A stretch of 64,000 nucleotides of DNA from Bactericera cockerelli. Lineage: Eukaryota > Arthropoda > Insecta > Hemiptera > Triozidae. The notes beneath the pieces were generated by a model. It saw only the letters and a program-made list of their open reading frames with translations. It did not search any database and was not told the origin of the DNA. The stretch spans positions 5,940,111 to 6,004,110 of the forward strand of contig CM044956.1 of NCBI GenBank assembly GCA_024516035.1. The letters are read 5' to 3'. Positions 18,800 through 29,294 of the stretch are shown here, in pieces. A program made the position numbers and the translations under genes. Each line of letters begins with the position of its first letter. Positions within the stretch are counted from its first letter, which is position 1.

Positions 18800-19977
18800 C
18801 TTTTATAATCTCCCTCTTCTCTCTCTCTCTCTCTCTTACTTTCCCTTTCCTCCATATCTCTGTCTCTGTCTCTTTACCTCGTTTCACTATACATTATTTA
18901 AAGGAAACGGATGGACAAAAAAAATTAACGTTTTCCTTTTAAATTAACTTTTTGTGAGAAATAAGAAAGATAAGAGTTTGTTTATTAATAGTGATGATAA
19001 TAAGAGAAAAGGGAATGGAGAAACGGCCAGTGGAGGTGATGAGATAAGACAAAGACACCGGAACTGGAGAAGAAGGAAAAGGAAAGAGAAGAAGAAGAAG
19101 AGAAAGATAGATGGAAGGAGTTAGAGGATAAAAGAAGACACCGGAAAAAAAATTAAGATACGAGAGAGAAAAAGAAATAAAGAGAGAGGGAGAGAGAGAG
19201 GGAGGGAGAGAGAGAAAGAGAGATAAAGAGGAGAGATCGATTGATTGATAATTTTCATATATTTTTTACAATAATATTAATCTTAGACTACCACCTAAGC
19301 TAGAGAGGAGAGAGGAGACTTGTAACCTGGAGGTCGGTGGTTCAAGTCTCAAGTTTAGGAAAATTTCAGTAAAACGAGTTTGAGAGTTTCTAGTCGAAAT
19401 ACGAATCATTGCAGTGAGTGGAAGAGAGGGATAGCGAGAAAAGGAGAGAAAGAGTTTTTTTTGATTTGGTTTATTTTTATTTATAACAATTTTAAATTTA
19501 CAAAAATAACATCTCCTAAGCTAATATAAAAGAAAAGAGAGAAAGAGAGAAAGAAAGAAAGTGAGAAATAAAGAGAGAGAGGGAGAGAGAGAGAGAGAGG
19601 GAGAGAGAGAGAAGGAGAGAGAGAGAAGGAGAGAGAGAGAGAGTTAAATTGAGAAAGAAAACGAAGCTATTATTACCTTCTCTAAACTTCCCCCTAAATT
19701 TAAGGGGATTTCCAACTCTTATCTCTCCTTTGTTTTATACCTGTCTTGTTTTTTCCTCCCTTCGTCTTTCTATTTATGTCGCTACATAATTCTCTCTCTA
19801 AAAGATTTCTTCGAGAACATATATTTACCTAAAGTTATCATGCACTTACTTCTCCTCTTTGTTTTTTGGGCTCGTCCGAATTTTTTTCAACTATCTTCTA
19901 ACGGGAAGGTTTCAAAATAAGCAATGAAATAAAAAAATATGAAAAAAAATTAAATCGGAGCAAAAAAATATTGATAG
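18800..19977. repeat. CT then GA low-complexity region with a SINE fragment
   Basis: ct-rich at 18805-18870. Purine-rich gaga/agaag tracts fill 19000-19240 and 19500-19650. A type C SINE fragment (cttgtaacctggaggtcggt) sits at 19314-19395. 19900-19975 has a short piece of the hairpin-ended repeat (aaatcggagcaaaaaaatat). Confidence 0.7.
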
Positions 19978-20115
19978 GATAGGGCCAGAAATGCCAGCCT
20001 CAAGTGTTTGGATGGAACAGAATTTTCGTCGAAAAGTCTGCCCCAACCGGGAGTCGAACTCGGGATCTCTGGACTATGGGCAGTAGTCACAACCATTACG
20101 CCACGGAGGCTGGTT
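19978..20115 (-). mobile_element. tRNA-derived SINE, type F (head part)
   Basis: Minus-strand head as at 9373-9645 (gcctccgtggcgtaatggtt). The body stops after ggccctatcc, so the shared domain is missing. Confidence 0.7.
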
Positions 20116-20174
20116 TGTATCCCTTAAGTTAGACGCCTATTCAGCAAACCATATGTCTCTTTGAAAAAAAAAAA

Positions 20175-20252
20175 ATATAATAATAATATACAATATAATA
20201 ATAATATAATAATATCGCCTTATTTATACTGCCCGATTAGGACTATTAAATA
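20175..20252 (-). mobile_element. Type A SINE tail
   Basis: (taa)n aatatcgccttatttatact gcccgattagg only; 5'-truncated. Confidence 0.6.
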
Positions 20253-20267
20253 TGTGTTTCTTTGTGT

Positions 20268-20395
20268 TATTATATCACAACTTTTAGTGGGTAGCGCAGA
20301 AATATAGGACTTTTTCATATCTTCCAATATCTTAATATCTTATTTTGCCTATAATTCCGCGACTGGTCGTTGCTCACATTAAAGCAGCTACTCAT
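20268..20395 (-). mobile_element. Type D SINE, distal part
   Basis: atcacaacttttagtgggta gcgcag up to gcagctactcat; head absent. It abuts the next SINE. Confidence 0.6.
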
Positions 20396-20665
20396 GTGCA
20401 CTGGTAGTCAAGTGGTTAACGCGCTAGTCTAGTAATTCAGGTAGCGTAGGGATACGTTGGTTCGAATTCTACCCAGTGCACGAATTTTTCCATATTAATT
20501 TGATTTTGTGACCACATAATAATAAGACTCTGAGGGTTAGGTGGTAGAAAATGCTTTGGGCATTAGTGTTATTATTAATTATTATCATTACCTACCAAGA
20601 GTTAAACCTCGCCTGGTTAATTCTCAAGCCTAGTTAACTCGTCCACTAAAGAGTATTATTATTAC
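20395..20665 (+). mobile_element. tRNA-derived SINE, type B, longest copy
   Basis: Head tgcactggtagtcaagtggt, B box ggttcgaattct, body and a tail with an internal rearrangement (20565-20640) before cactaaagagtatt(att)n. Confidence 0.75.
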
Positions 20666-20971
20666 TCATTTTTCCTCACGTGGAAAGTAAAGAGACATGA
20701 TAATGTTATTTCTTTGTTTCCGTTCCATCCGATATATCCCCAAAGTTTCACATCTTTGAAGACAAAGAGGAATCCCCATTCCTTTTCACGCAACTCCAAT
20801 GAGCCGTGACCTTTTTCTATCCTTAAGGACATAGGTGGCATATGTCTGAGAGGGATGGAACGATAAGGACTGGTAGGGGAGAGAGAGAGAGGGAGAGAGA
20901 GAGAGTGGTGCAAATGACACAAGCTCTAAGTAAATACATTGATAGAAGAGATAATGGTAGCATTCTTGTTC
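20666..20971. other. No gene seen; short (GA)n
   Basis: A GA run at 20880-20905. An 86-codon antisense frame has no recognisable feature. Confidence 0.35.
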
Positions 20972-21122
20972 TACCGACCTCAGTAGCTTGATCGATAAGG
21001 CGGCGGACTCTTAATCTGGAGGTTGGGGGTTCGAGTCCCAAGTTCAGCGTAGACTTTAGTCAAGCGAGTTTGAGTAATATTGTGATACCACGAATGTGAT
21101 TATCACAAGTATGATAACTTTT
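20972..21122 (+). mobile_element. tRNA-derived SINE, type C, complete
   Basis: accgacctcagtagcttgat to the conserved end gattatcacaagtatgataa; B box ggttcgagtccc. Confidence 0.8.
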
Positions 21123-21135
21123 TTTAAAAAAATAA

Positions 21136-21306
21136 AGTAGTTGTGCCCCGGAACCGCTTTCGCATTACTTCAGGGCTCTTTACCTTTACATCCATGCCAT
21201 TCCAGAAACGGAAAAACTTGGTCAGAATTTTCCGCTCCAGCCGGAATTCGAACCCGCAACCTCCGGGTCAGTAACCAGTGCTCTTCACCACTGAGCCACG
21301 GAGATC
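21136..21306 (-). mobile_element. tRNA-derived SINE, type G
   Basis: Minus-strand head ccgtggctcagtggtgaaga, B box gggttcgaattcc, body tttccgtttctggaatggca. Only copy of this type in the window. Confidence 0.7.
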
Positions 21307-21404
21307 GGCAACTTTAAAACTTATCCTTTTTTCACTTCGCTTATCCCAAACCTATCTGGGGTCGGTATTGTTCACCGACTTCCTCACCGTCTTCCTCTTC
21401 CACC

Positions 21405-21592
21405 CAACATAAAGGGTTGGGTGGAAGAGATTGCCATAGGCAATAACCCCGCCCTTTAGTTAGGACATATGTTTTTATATATTTTCTATTCTGTTTCATT
21501 TTTATTGACTATATTGTTTTCATTGTTAAAATAATTATTTGTATGTACATAGTGTTCATTTATATCTAATAATAATAATAATAGTTGAGGTT
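21405..21592 (+). mobile_element. LINE 3' tail with conserved hairpin
   Basis: aagggttgggtggaagagat tgccataggcaataac, then a T-rich stretch and attatttgtatgtacatagt ... (TAA)n. ATTGCC/GGCAAT forms a hairpin conserved in other copies. Confidence 0.7.
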
Positions 21593-21836
21593 CGTTGATT
21601 CTGGCACTCCTACTCCACATTTGGGGATCGAACCCAGGTCACTAGTTCGCTATTCCACTCAACCTGGAGAAAGTTATAAAACGTTACAATTCAATACGTC
21701 ATGTGGTTTTCTACAAATTTGCCCAATTATCTTTAACGACATCAATTTTTTTTTCTTTTGGTCCAATCTTTACCATCACTCATCTTTTTTTTTCCATTTT
21801 TTTAACCTTTTACTTTCTCTCGTCAGGTAGTCCTTT

Positions 21837-21840
<4 letters not shown>
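21593..21840. other. No gene seen
   Basis: Contains a tRNA-like patch (ggggatcgaacccagg, 21620-21640) without a full head. Confidence 0.3.
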
Positions 21841-21886
<46 letters not shown>

Positions 21887-21945
21887 AGTTATTTAAAACC
21901 GGGGTTTTACGCTCCCATTCGTTGGAATATCAAAAATCATAACGT
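21841..21945 (-). mobile_element. SINE fragment with a T44 run
   Basis: A 44-base T run (poly-A tail of a minus-strand insertion) followed by ggggttttacgctcccattc, the end of the shared SINE domain. Confidence 0.6.
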
Positions 21946-22112
21946 CTTCTTTATTTAATTTTATGATGATAATACTCGTACACTGACCAACATGAAAAAC
22001 CGATTACTTGCCATTTTCCAATGTAGCTCGGTGTATTTTTTGACGGACTAAAATTGGCATAGCTTCTTTCATAAAACGCGCATAACTTCTTTCAGTAGGA
22101 TTACAAAAAAGA

Positions 22113-22308
22113 TAAGTGGTAGCTCAGAGGTAAAGGCGGCACTTTGTGAATCAAGAGATTCCAGAGGTCGTGGGTTCGAAACCCAACCGGGACATGACAA
22201 GTTATCCTCCCATTTGCGATTTTTACCACGTAATAATATATTCGGCTTACTGCTGGACTAATGGGACTTTAGTAGTCTTAATCGGGCAGTATAAATAATT
22301 ATTATAAT
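22113..22308 (+). mobile_element. tRNA-derived SINE, type A
   Basis: gtggtagctcagaggtaaag, B box gggttcgaaaccc, tail cgggcagtataaataattat. Near complete. Confidence 0.8.
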
Positions 22309-22849
22309 GATTGGTTGAAACACGGACTTGAGGGAGGGCCAAACTTATCTTAGTTGTAATCCTACTTTATAATTTGGACCATTTCATTTTATAATTTTTC
22401 GTGTTAAGCCGATTTTGAGATAACTTATTTATTTATCCATGAGAGCAAACGAAAATTTTCCCCCGGCTTTTTGCTTTGTAAATTTATATAACAAAGACGA
22501 ACAAACATATATGTACTAAATACGTAATGCATTCTTTAAACCTACATTCTCAAGAAACTTCTGTATGATACAATTCAAACACACTGCTATATTAAACTAG
22601 GTATGTACATTGTACATATTTACATACAAGTAACTAGGTATATAATATACATATGTATAATACTTTATGAAATTACATACATATATACCCACTAAATGGA
22701 CTGAAATAGTTGGCTTTCTTTAAGATTCAAGGAAGGTCCTGAAATACACTTGTTTGATGTCTGTTCTTAAGTATTAGGTAGGTAATTCAAAAGTCTTTGA
22801 CCTGATACAAGCACTATCCTTTGAGGATAGATGTGTGAACAGTACATAT
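22309..22849. other. MITE end, then AT-rich DNA
   Basis: 22310-22380 resembles the right half of the MITE family (gattggttgaaa ... tttataatttggacc). The rest is AT-rich with tacata-type microsatellite (22600-22700). No gene. Confidence 0.4.
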
Positions 22850-23012
22850 CTTACGGTGGCGTCATCGTGAACGATGGTAGCCAGACAGTGGAGGAATGAC
22901 TCAGCACTTCTACAACTGTCTTAACAAGGAGGCTAGTAATTTACAAGGGTCCCCAGAACCAAGCCAATGCTGGTCTGGTCTACTCCCTGTTTATATTTCC
23001 CCAGCCAGATAT
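22850..23012 (-). repeat. Inverted copy of the 7550-7790 repeat
   Basis: ggtggcgtcatcgtgaacga to ccagccagat is the reverse complement of 7780-7550 with one 38-bp unit, not three. Confidence 0.7.
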
Positions 23013-23043
23013 ACGCTAGGTGAGGTAAGTGAGGGATATGATA

Positions 23044-23083
23044 AGCTGATTGGTAAGTTTCGAGCGAAACTTACCAATCAGCT
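23044..23083. repeat. Perfect hairpin, 19-bp stem
   Basis: AGCTGATTGGTAAGTTTCG is followed after two bases (AG) by its exact reverse complement. Confidence 0.9.
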
Positions 23084-23275
23084 CCCCTCAGATGGGCGAG
23101 AAGTGACACAATACTTCCCAATTAGGTGCTGGGTCATAACGAGCGCACCGGAAGGTATCCTTTACAAACAATTGTAACCAAATTTAGAATACAAATTTTT
23201 GTCGGCACGGGGGATCAAACCCGGGACCTTCCGCATGGCAAGCGAGTGCTTAAACACTGAGCTAATCGCGCGCAA
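23084..23275 (-). mobile_element. tRNA-derived SINE, type E
   Basis: The minus-strand head gcgcgcgattagctcagtgt lies at 23200-23275. The body ends at the hairpin (23044-23083), where a full copy would continue. Confidence 0.7.
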
Positions 23276-23605
23276 AATAATCTGAGATTATTTCAGTCTT
23301 AAAATCTGCTCTAGAATTGATTCTGAAAATTTCTATAAAAAAAACCGGGACACCTTGTATGAATGTATACAGCAGCCAGACAGTGTTATTAGCTCAAACG
23401 TAAGAAAGAACCCACGCTATAATTTTCACCACTCTCGGAAAAACTCTCTCCGTTTATTTTCAAGAAAACTCGGAGAGTTATTTGAAGTGGTTGTTCAAAT
23501 TGTAAATGAAGTAGTTTGTATGTAATTCTCTTCATAATAAGCAAACAGGGATCCTTTCAAAGAGATGATACAATTACATTTAATTATTCGTGAGCCATCG
23601 AGTCA
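23276..23605. other. No gene seen
   Basis: No recurring motif beyond a short accgggacaccttg. Confidence 0.35.
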
Positions 23606-23668
23606 ATCAAGGGTTGTGTGGAAGAGATTGCCCCAAGGTAATAACCCCGCCCTCCAGATAGGACATGA
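23606..23668 (+). mobile_element. LINE tail fragment
   Basis: aagggttgtgtggaagagat tgcc ... aataaccccgccctccag; diverged hairpin. Confidence 0.5.
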
Positions 23669-24394
23669 CTTTCTCAATGATTATGCCCACTGGAATGGAA
23701 CTGGAATTATGCCCACGGGATCGGGTTCGATTCTCGACATGGTTGGATATTTTTCAACTAGAATTGAGTCTCCCAATGATTACTTACATTAAGTTATATC
23801 AAATAAAATATCTCGTCCATAGATAGGGACTTGGGCATTGTACCCATGACAGAACCCGCGTTTCTTCTCTGGATCTCTATGCTGATTAACAATTTATCCT
23901 CTTTCTTACTATACCTCTCTGTCAATACACTATATTTCTATTACTTCCAATAAATTTCCAGTATTAGAAATCGGAAATATTGTGCTTTACTCTTTCTTTC
24001 CCTCACCTTATTGTAAGAGATAATTTTATGAAAGTACATGAAATGCATGGGAACTATGTTTTCCGTTAAGTTACACTCTGCCGCGCTGTTTCTTTCTTTG
24101 TATAGGACGGTCTTCACACCTCGGCCGAGGTGTTTGATTATACTATTGCTTCTTTTAAATGTTATTATATTTATTTTCAACCAGATAGAAGAGTATACCA
24201 TTTGCGTACCACTGATAAGGAAAAATGACGAGAGGAATAATAAAATATTTATTTTTACCCAAATTGCAGCACCCAAATTAAAAAAAAAAAAAATATCAAT
24301 GTACAAATAACCTATCTATCTAAGAAAGAAGCTGTTGTCAGCCTCAACTTCGGAGCCAATCAGTGGTCCATTATTTTCAATAAAGAGGTGCTAT
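23669..24394. other. No gene assigned; hairpin-repeat fragment at 23940
   Basis: 23940-23990 matches the palindromic end of the 318-760 family. Frames of 121 (minus) and 90 (plus) codons overlap at 23941-24310. Both are lysine/isoleucine-rich and featureless. Confidence 0.35.
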
Positions 24395-24475
24395 AACTGT
24401 TAGCTTAATGGGACTCCCTGTCTCGGGCCGACAGCCTAAATAAAGCACTACTATACTATTGCCAATTAGGATTAG
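24395..24475 (+). repeat. Short dispersed element with AATAAA
   Basis: tgggactccctgtctcgggc cgacag ... aataaagcactactatacta recurs at 42100-42160 and 43981-44041. Probably the 3' end of a retroposon. Confidence 0.5.
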
Positions 24476-24545
24476 ACAACCTAGTATAGTTTACAGTTAG
24501 TTCCATTCTAAACAACCATTATACCTATTTATTCAATACATGTTA

Positions 24546-24839
24546 TTATAAAATAAATATTTCGTTGAATGCATCAACGGGGGGCATGGTTCCTTCCACA
24601 CATGCAGCGTTGCCCCTCTGTACAGCCATCGAAATTCTTTGGTACAAATAACCTTTGGCCCTGCTATCTCCAGATGTTTCAATCAGTTTGTTGCCAAGAT
24701 GGTCAACAAACTCCTTCATTTCTTTGCAGAAGGGGCCATTATACCTTGGCTTTATACATTTAAATAAATAAATATGTGCTCGAACGTTGGTGATCTGGTA
24801 TAGATTCAGCACAAGATTTTTTATCTTTTGAAGGTGAGT
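24546..24839 (-). CDS. Possible C-terminal coding fragment, unknown family
   Basis: An open frame of about 97 codons reads through from at least 24839 to a stop at 24546. No ATG was identified at its start; the first start-like codon is GTG at 24812. Residues such as KEMKEFVDHLGNKL, YLYQRISMAVQRGNAA and a final DAFNEIFIL look like a real protein in composition. The pattern reminds me of C-terminal regions of transposable-element proteins, but I cannot name the family. An AATAAA lies about 20 bp after the stop on the coding strand. It could be a retroelement 3' end or a host terminal exon. Confidence 0.35.
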   Translation of the reverse strand, partial: THLQKIKNLVLNLYQITNVRAHIYLFKCIKPRYNGPFCKEMKEFVDHLGNKLIETSGDSRAKGYLYQRISMAVQRGNAACVEGTMPPVDAFNEIFIL

Positions 24840-25339
24840 ATACCCTCATTATTTGTTGATTAAGATGTTTATTTGTAAAATTAAATACATAGAAACTTAA
24901 AAAAAAAAAAATCAGATTAGGTTGAACAGAGGAAAACTACAAGTAGGTATGACACCTAGTATGAATGGTTAGAGCGTTATCGCTACATAACTGTGATATA
25001 GCAGTTGCAATAGGTAAACTTGATGAAACGAACACTTCTAAGGTTATTGTTGGACATTCAAAAGACTTTGTTTTGTACAAATAGAATCTTATTTATATAT
25101 GATTTTTTTGTTTTGAATGAATAGAGACAAAATTCAAACTTTTGAAAACATAAATAAACAAAAACAGAATGAAATCGGACGCAAACCCAAACACAAACAA
25201 TCGTACAACTTTGACACTAAACCAGTCCTTTTTTTGGCATGCATAAAAGGCCCACAAGCATGCGATTCACACAAAATTGCATGAGTTATTGGTAAAAAAA
25301 TGTTAAGTTTACGTGAATTTTTTAAATTTGAGAAGGAAA
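24840..25339. other. No gene seen
   Basis: AT-rich with A-runs; no repeat recognised. Confidence 0.35.
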
Positions 25340-25600
25340 AATGCAGCGAAACTTACCGAGTCACTTGTCCGCGACAGGCACAACCCTAATAGTAGAGCTT
25401 TCGACGGCAAACAGCAGAGGAAAGTTTCAGCATCCGTGGAACATGCGCAGTGGGGTGAGCTTTTCTCTTAACCCTGTGGGTGTGGGGTGATGTGTGAGTG
25501 TGACCCGACACGCGAGATACCTTTGCAAAACACAAACGATGCTTTGCGAAACTATCGAAATCTAGAAATGAAGTTAATGAGCGAATTGAGAGCTTTTCAG
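25340..25600 (+). CDS. Candidate first exon of a host gene
   Basis: A locally GC-richer, CpG-containing, apparently unique island (about 25340-25560) precedes agaaATGAAGTTAATG at 25568. That start opens 11 codons (MKLMSELRAFQ) ending exactly at CAG followed by GTGAGT (25601), a strong 5' splice-site match. The exon would be in phase 0. This looks like a 5' untranslated region plus short first coding exon. No TATA box was assigned. There is no homology evidence, and a phase-0 partner exon was not found in the window. Confidence 0.3.
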
Positions 25601-25695
25601 GTGAGTTATTAACTATTTATTTATTTTTATTTCGCAAACTCAATTGCCTTTTTTCTTTGAAATATCTTCAGTGACATGGTTGATAACAAAATTCT

Positions 25696-25925
25696 TATTA
25701 TTATTATTATTATTATACAACGCTTTATTAGGTATAAATGGACATTATGTACAATTATACCTACAGATAATTATTTTGACAATGAAAAAAAAAATGGAAA
25801 CAAAATATACAATAAAAATGAAAAAGAATAGAAAATATATAAAAACATAAGTCCTAACTAAAGGGCGGGGTTATTGCCTATGGCAATCTCTTCCACCCAA
25901 CCCTTTAGTTATTTTAGGCAATTCC
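25696..25925 (-). mobile_element. LINE 3' tail, longest copy
   Basis: On the minus strand: gggttgggtggaagagattg, hairpin TTGCCATAGGCAA, a T-rich middle, gtacataatgtccatttata, cctaataaagcgttgtata, (TAA)n. It ends with its poly-A-like signal and a simple-repeat tail. Confidence 0.75.
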
Positions 25926-26100
25926 ACCCAACACTTTAGGCAATTCTTCTTCTACGGTTAGATATTATAATGCATCAACAGGATATTATAATGAGTTTTT
26001 AATTATATCCGTTGAAGAAATACGCGAATTTAGAGTATAAATCGACCAAGACGCGAATTTAACCTTTTTAACATTGTTAATGTTTTGCTAACTATCGAAA

Positions 26101-26188
26101 ACTACCGACCTCAGAAGCTTGATCGATAAGGCAGCGGACTTGTAACCTGGTCAGTGGTTCAAGTCACGGTTTCAGCGTGGATTTAGAT
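26101..26188 (+). mobile_element. Type C SINE, 5' half
   Basis: ctaccgacctcagaagcttg, gacttgtaacctggtcagtg (internal deletion), ttcagcgtggatttag. Confidence 0.7.
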
Positions 26189-26229
26189 AAATAATACAAA
26201 TATTAAGATAAAACACAAAAGGAAAATGT

Positions 26230-26315
26230 ATGCACTGGGTGGGATTCGAACCAACGGATCCCTACGCTACCTGGATTAACAGACTAGCACGTTAACCACT
26301 TACTGCCAGTGCATG
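26230..26315 (-). mobile_element. Type B SINE head
   Basis: tgcactgggtgggattcgaa to actgccagtgca on plus, i.e. the tRNA-like part only. Confidence 0.7.
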
Positions 26316-26564
26316 TAAGCGATTCTAGAATATAATCCCAACACATGTCTTTTGACACAATGGGAAATCCTTTACTAAGATATATTATAATTATCAAACA
26401 ATACATATAATTACATAATTCACTACTATTTTTTTATCTCAGAAAATGTACACAATTATAAATATATGTAGGTATATTATTAATTTCTACTTGAGTTTTT
26501 TTTTTGAATAATTTTAGATTTGTATTATGTATTGTTCGTAATTGATTTTTTAATTAAATAAATA

Positions 26565-26887
26565 TACAGGGTGTCCCACCAAACTTGGACAACTCAAATT
26601 ACTCGGCCCCTGAAAGAGTTTTTGAAAAATAAAAAAATCTGGGGTACATTTGCTAATTATGCGGTTTCAGTTATGAAATTTATTTTATACAGGGTGGTTC
26701 AAAAGTCAGAAATTGAGGTGTCAACTTTCGATTTTTAAATGGATCGACCTGAATTTTATTTGATAATTTTACTTCTAAATGATTCCTGAGTACTTTTTTA
26801 AACAAAAATATTACATACAGGGTGGTTTTTTTTCGACCAATTTTTTTTCTAAATCTTGAATAACTCAAGTTCGGTTAATTTTTTCGA
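26565..26887. repeat. Tandem array of TACAGGGTG-headed units, cut by the gap
   Basis: TACAGGGTG occurs at 26565, 26688 and 26816, spaced 123 and 128 bp. The third unit runs into the N block. Confidence 0.65.
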
Positions 26888-26987
26888 NNNNNNNNNNNNN
26901 NNNNNNNNNNNNNNNNNNNNNNNNNNNNNNNNNNNNNNNNNNNNNNNNNNNNNNNNNNNNNNNNNNNNNNNNNNNNNNNNNNNNNNN
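26888..26987. other. Assembly gap (100 N)
   Basis: Exactly 100 N, the usual placeholder for a gap of unknown size. The true distance is not known. Confidence 0.98.
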
Positions 26988-27944
26988 AACACAAATATGA
27001 TGAATTTAGATTTAACTGGTTCACTCAACTTACCATAGTTTGTACCTCCAAATTTTGTTTCAAATTTGTATTTTATTTTTCACCATAGACGTCCAAACGT
27101 TTGCAATCGGTACCACCAGCTGTGGCCATGTATTGTTTTGTATTTGGGTTGCATTGGTGCCGTACCTACTGAATAAGTTTGTACCCAAAAAACATTTATG
27201 TAGAAAGAAAGGACATGATACATAGGTATTATAATATTTTATTCCCGAATAGTAGATAGATAGTCTCAAAAAAGGTAAAAAATAGCACTGTGAGTTTGAG
27301 GAATTGCTGTGATCGTTACACCATAAATGTGATACACACAAATATGACGACTTTGTAAAAGCTTTAAAAAAATGTCTGAAAAAAATACCTATACTTTCTA
27401 TACCATTCAGCTAATAGAAAGCCATTATTTCGAAGAAGATATTTGTAATAATAGGCAATGTTATATTTCACATTCATAATATACCAAAATGAACAAAAGT
27501 ACATACAATAATAATTAATACAGCAAAAAAATAAGTGACTGTTAGGTAGGTAGGTATATGGTAACAAATAAAAGGTAATAGAATACTGACTGAGTTAGAA
27601 AGAAAAATGATATAAGTTATATTTGCTTACTATCCATGTACCTACCTAATAAGATTTCTATCATTATGTATGTACGATGTATGTTGACAATTGCCATAGC
27701 TATCTACACTAAGGGAGTTATTTCCCTTGTTTTGTGGATAGCGTTGGATAAGAAAGTCTAGAGCAGGTATACTTGGTCAAAATGGGGCAGTGTAAATAAG
27801 TGATTATCAATAGTATTTACAGGTACTTGGCCTGATAAACGACTGTGGTACCAGGAACACATGTCACACTCGTTTTGGTGAAAACCTCTCCTCGCCACAT
27901 ACACCGCAAGGTCTGTATGGAAAATTATCATCTCTACCGCTTTA
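26988..27944. other. No gene seen
   Basis: AT-rich with taggtaggtaggta (27544-27557) and ctacctaataag motifs. Short frames on both strands are featureless. Confidence 0.35.
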
Positions 27945-28377
27945 TCTCTTTCTCTCTCCCTCTATCTCTTCCTGCCCTTTCTCTCTACCTCTCTCTCTCC
28001 CTGCCTCTCTCTCTCCCTGCCTCTCTCTCTCCCTGCCTCTCTCTATCTCCCTCCCTCTCTCTCTCCCTGCCTCTCTCTATCTCCCTCCCTCTCTCTTTCT
28101 GCCTCTCTCCTTCTCTCTCTCCCTGCCTCTCTCTCTATCTCCTTCCGTCTCTCCTTCTCTATCCATCTTTATGTATGCATTAGTGGATATGCCAAATGCA
28201 CCAAAGAAACTTGATTTTCTCTCTCTCTCTCCCTACCTTCCTCTGCCTCTCTCACTATTTCCCTGTCTCTCTCTCTCTTTCGCCTTCTCTCTCCATCTCC
28301 TTCAAATGCATTCTTGTATGATCCCTTTCTTTTTAAATCCCTTCCTAATATTCCCCTCACTATTTCTCTTTTTTTTT

Positions 28378-28416
<39 letters not shown>

Positions 28417-28430
28417 ACCCCTTTCCCACC
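27945..28430. repeat. CT-rich microsatellite tracts ending in (CA)n
   Basis: ctctctctccctgc-type runs at 27945-28165 and 28215-28310, then (CT)n and (CA)n at 28378-28416. The proline/serine/leucine frames across them are composition artefacts. Confidence 0.85.
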
Positions 28431-28610
28431 TACCTCCCAATGCATTCCTGTTAATCACAGACACAATTACTCAAAATATCGTCAATCCAAAGAAGAACTG
28501 CAAACGCTGTGCTACAAACCAGGCCCCAGAGTCAACGTATACAAAGTGAGGGAGACTATCCTGACTATTTGTATTTTTTTTTATTTTTTTTTTTTACTCG
28601 CAATACTATC

Positions 28611-29102
28611 AAAAATCACTTTTCGTGAAACCTTCTTTGTTTACAAAACTCGGATTCACTCGTGGTCGGTTCTACGAATCTTGAAAAATACAAAACCGGG
28701 GATTGGGAACGTTAGTTCCAAAAGGATTCGCCAAATTAGCGCTAGTGTAGTAAATCGGGGGTTTTGGTCGCCAAACCGCGGTAGTGTTTTCTTTGTTATA
28801 TACGCCTAAGGTAGCACACAGTCATATCGAACATTGAAGGAACCAAGGTCTGTCGTAATCTAACGACAGACAGAAATTTTGGCGCTTTTCTTTTTTGCTA
28901 CCCTAGGCGTATATTACAAAAAATACGCTACCTCGGTTTAGCGAGCGAACCCCTCGATTTACTGCACTACCGCTAATTTGACGAATCCTATTGAAACTAA
29001 TGTTCCCAATCCCCGGTTTCGTGTTTTTCAAGATTCGTAGAACCGACCACGAGTGAGTCCGAGTTTTGCAAACAAAGAAGGTTTCGCGAAAATTGTTTTT
29101 TG
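28611..29102. repeat. Half-kilobase palindrome
   Basis: Arms 28611-28815 and 28897-29102 are inverted copies, roughly 85-90% alike by eye (for example ttgggaacgttagttcc / inverted gggaacattagtttc). The 81-bp spacer holds a further 9-bp hairpin GTCTGTCGT/ACGACAGAC at 28848-28871. No terminal target duplication was identified and no coding function is seen. Confidence 0.8.
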
Positions 29103-29294
29103 GTAGAACCCGTCATCAATCTTGACTAAATTTGGAGCTCCAAACACCAAACTCTGGTTATGAGGCTGCCGCCTTATGCACTGAGCTATAGCAAATTTGT
29201 GCTTCAAGGAATTTGTAACACTTTTTCCTTCTACTACTAAGGTATGTTAAAACCAAAGAGGACTGGGCAAGCTGGGCATTGGATCTGGTCATCC
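29103..29294. other. No gene seen; possible tRNA-like remnant
   Basis: aggctgccgccttatgcact gagct (29161-29185) resembles the inverted head of a tRNA SINE, otherwise nothing. Confidence 0.3.

Noticed and set aside
28171..28809. 212-codon plus-strand frame
   Set aside because: Spans CT/CA microsatellites and one arm of the palindrome; no domain.
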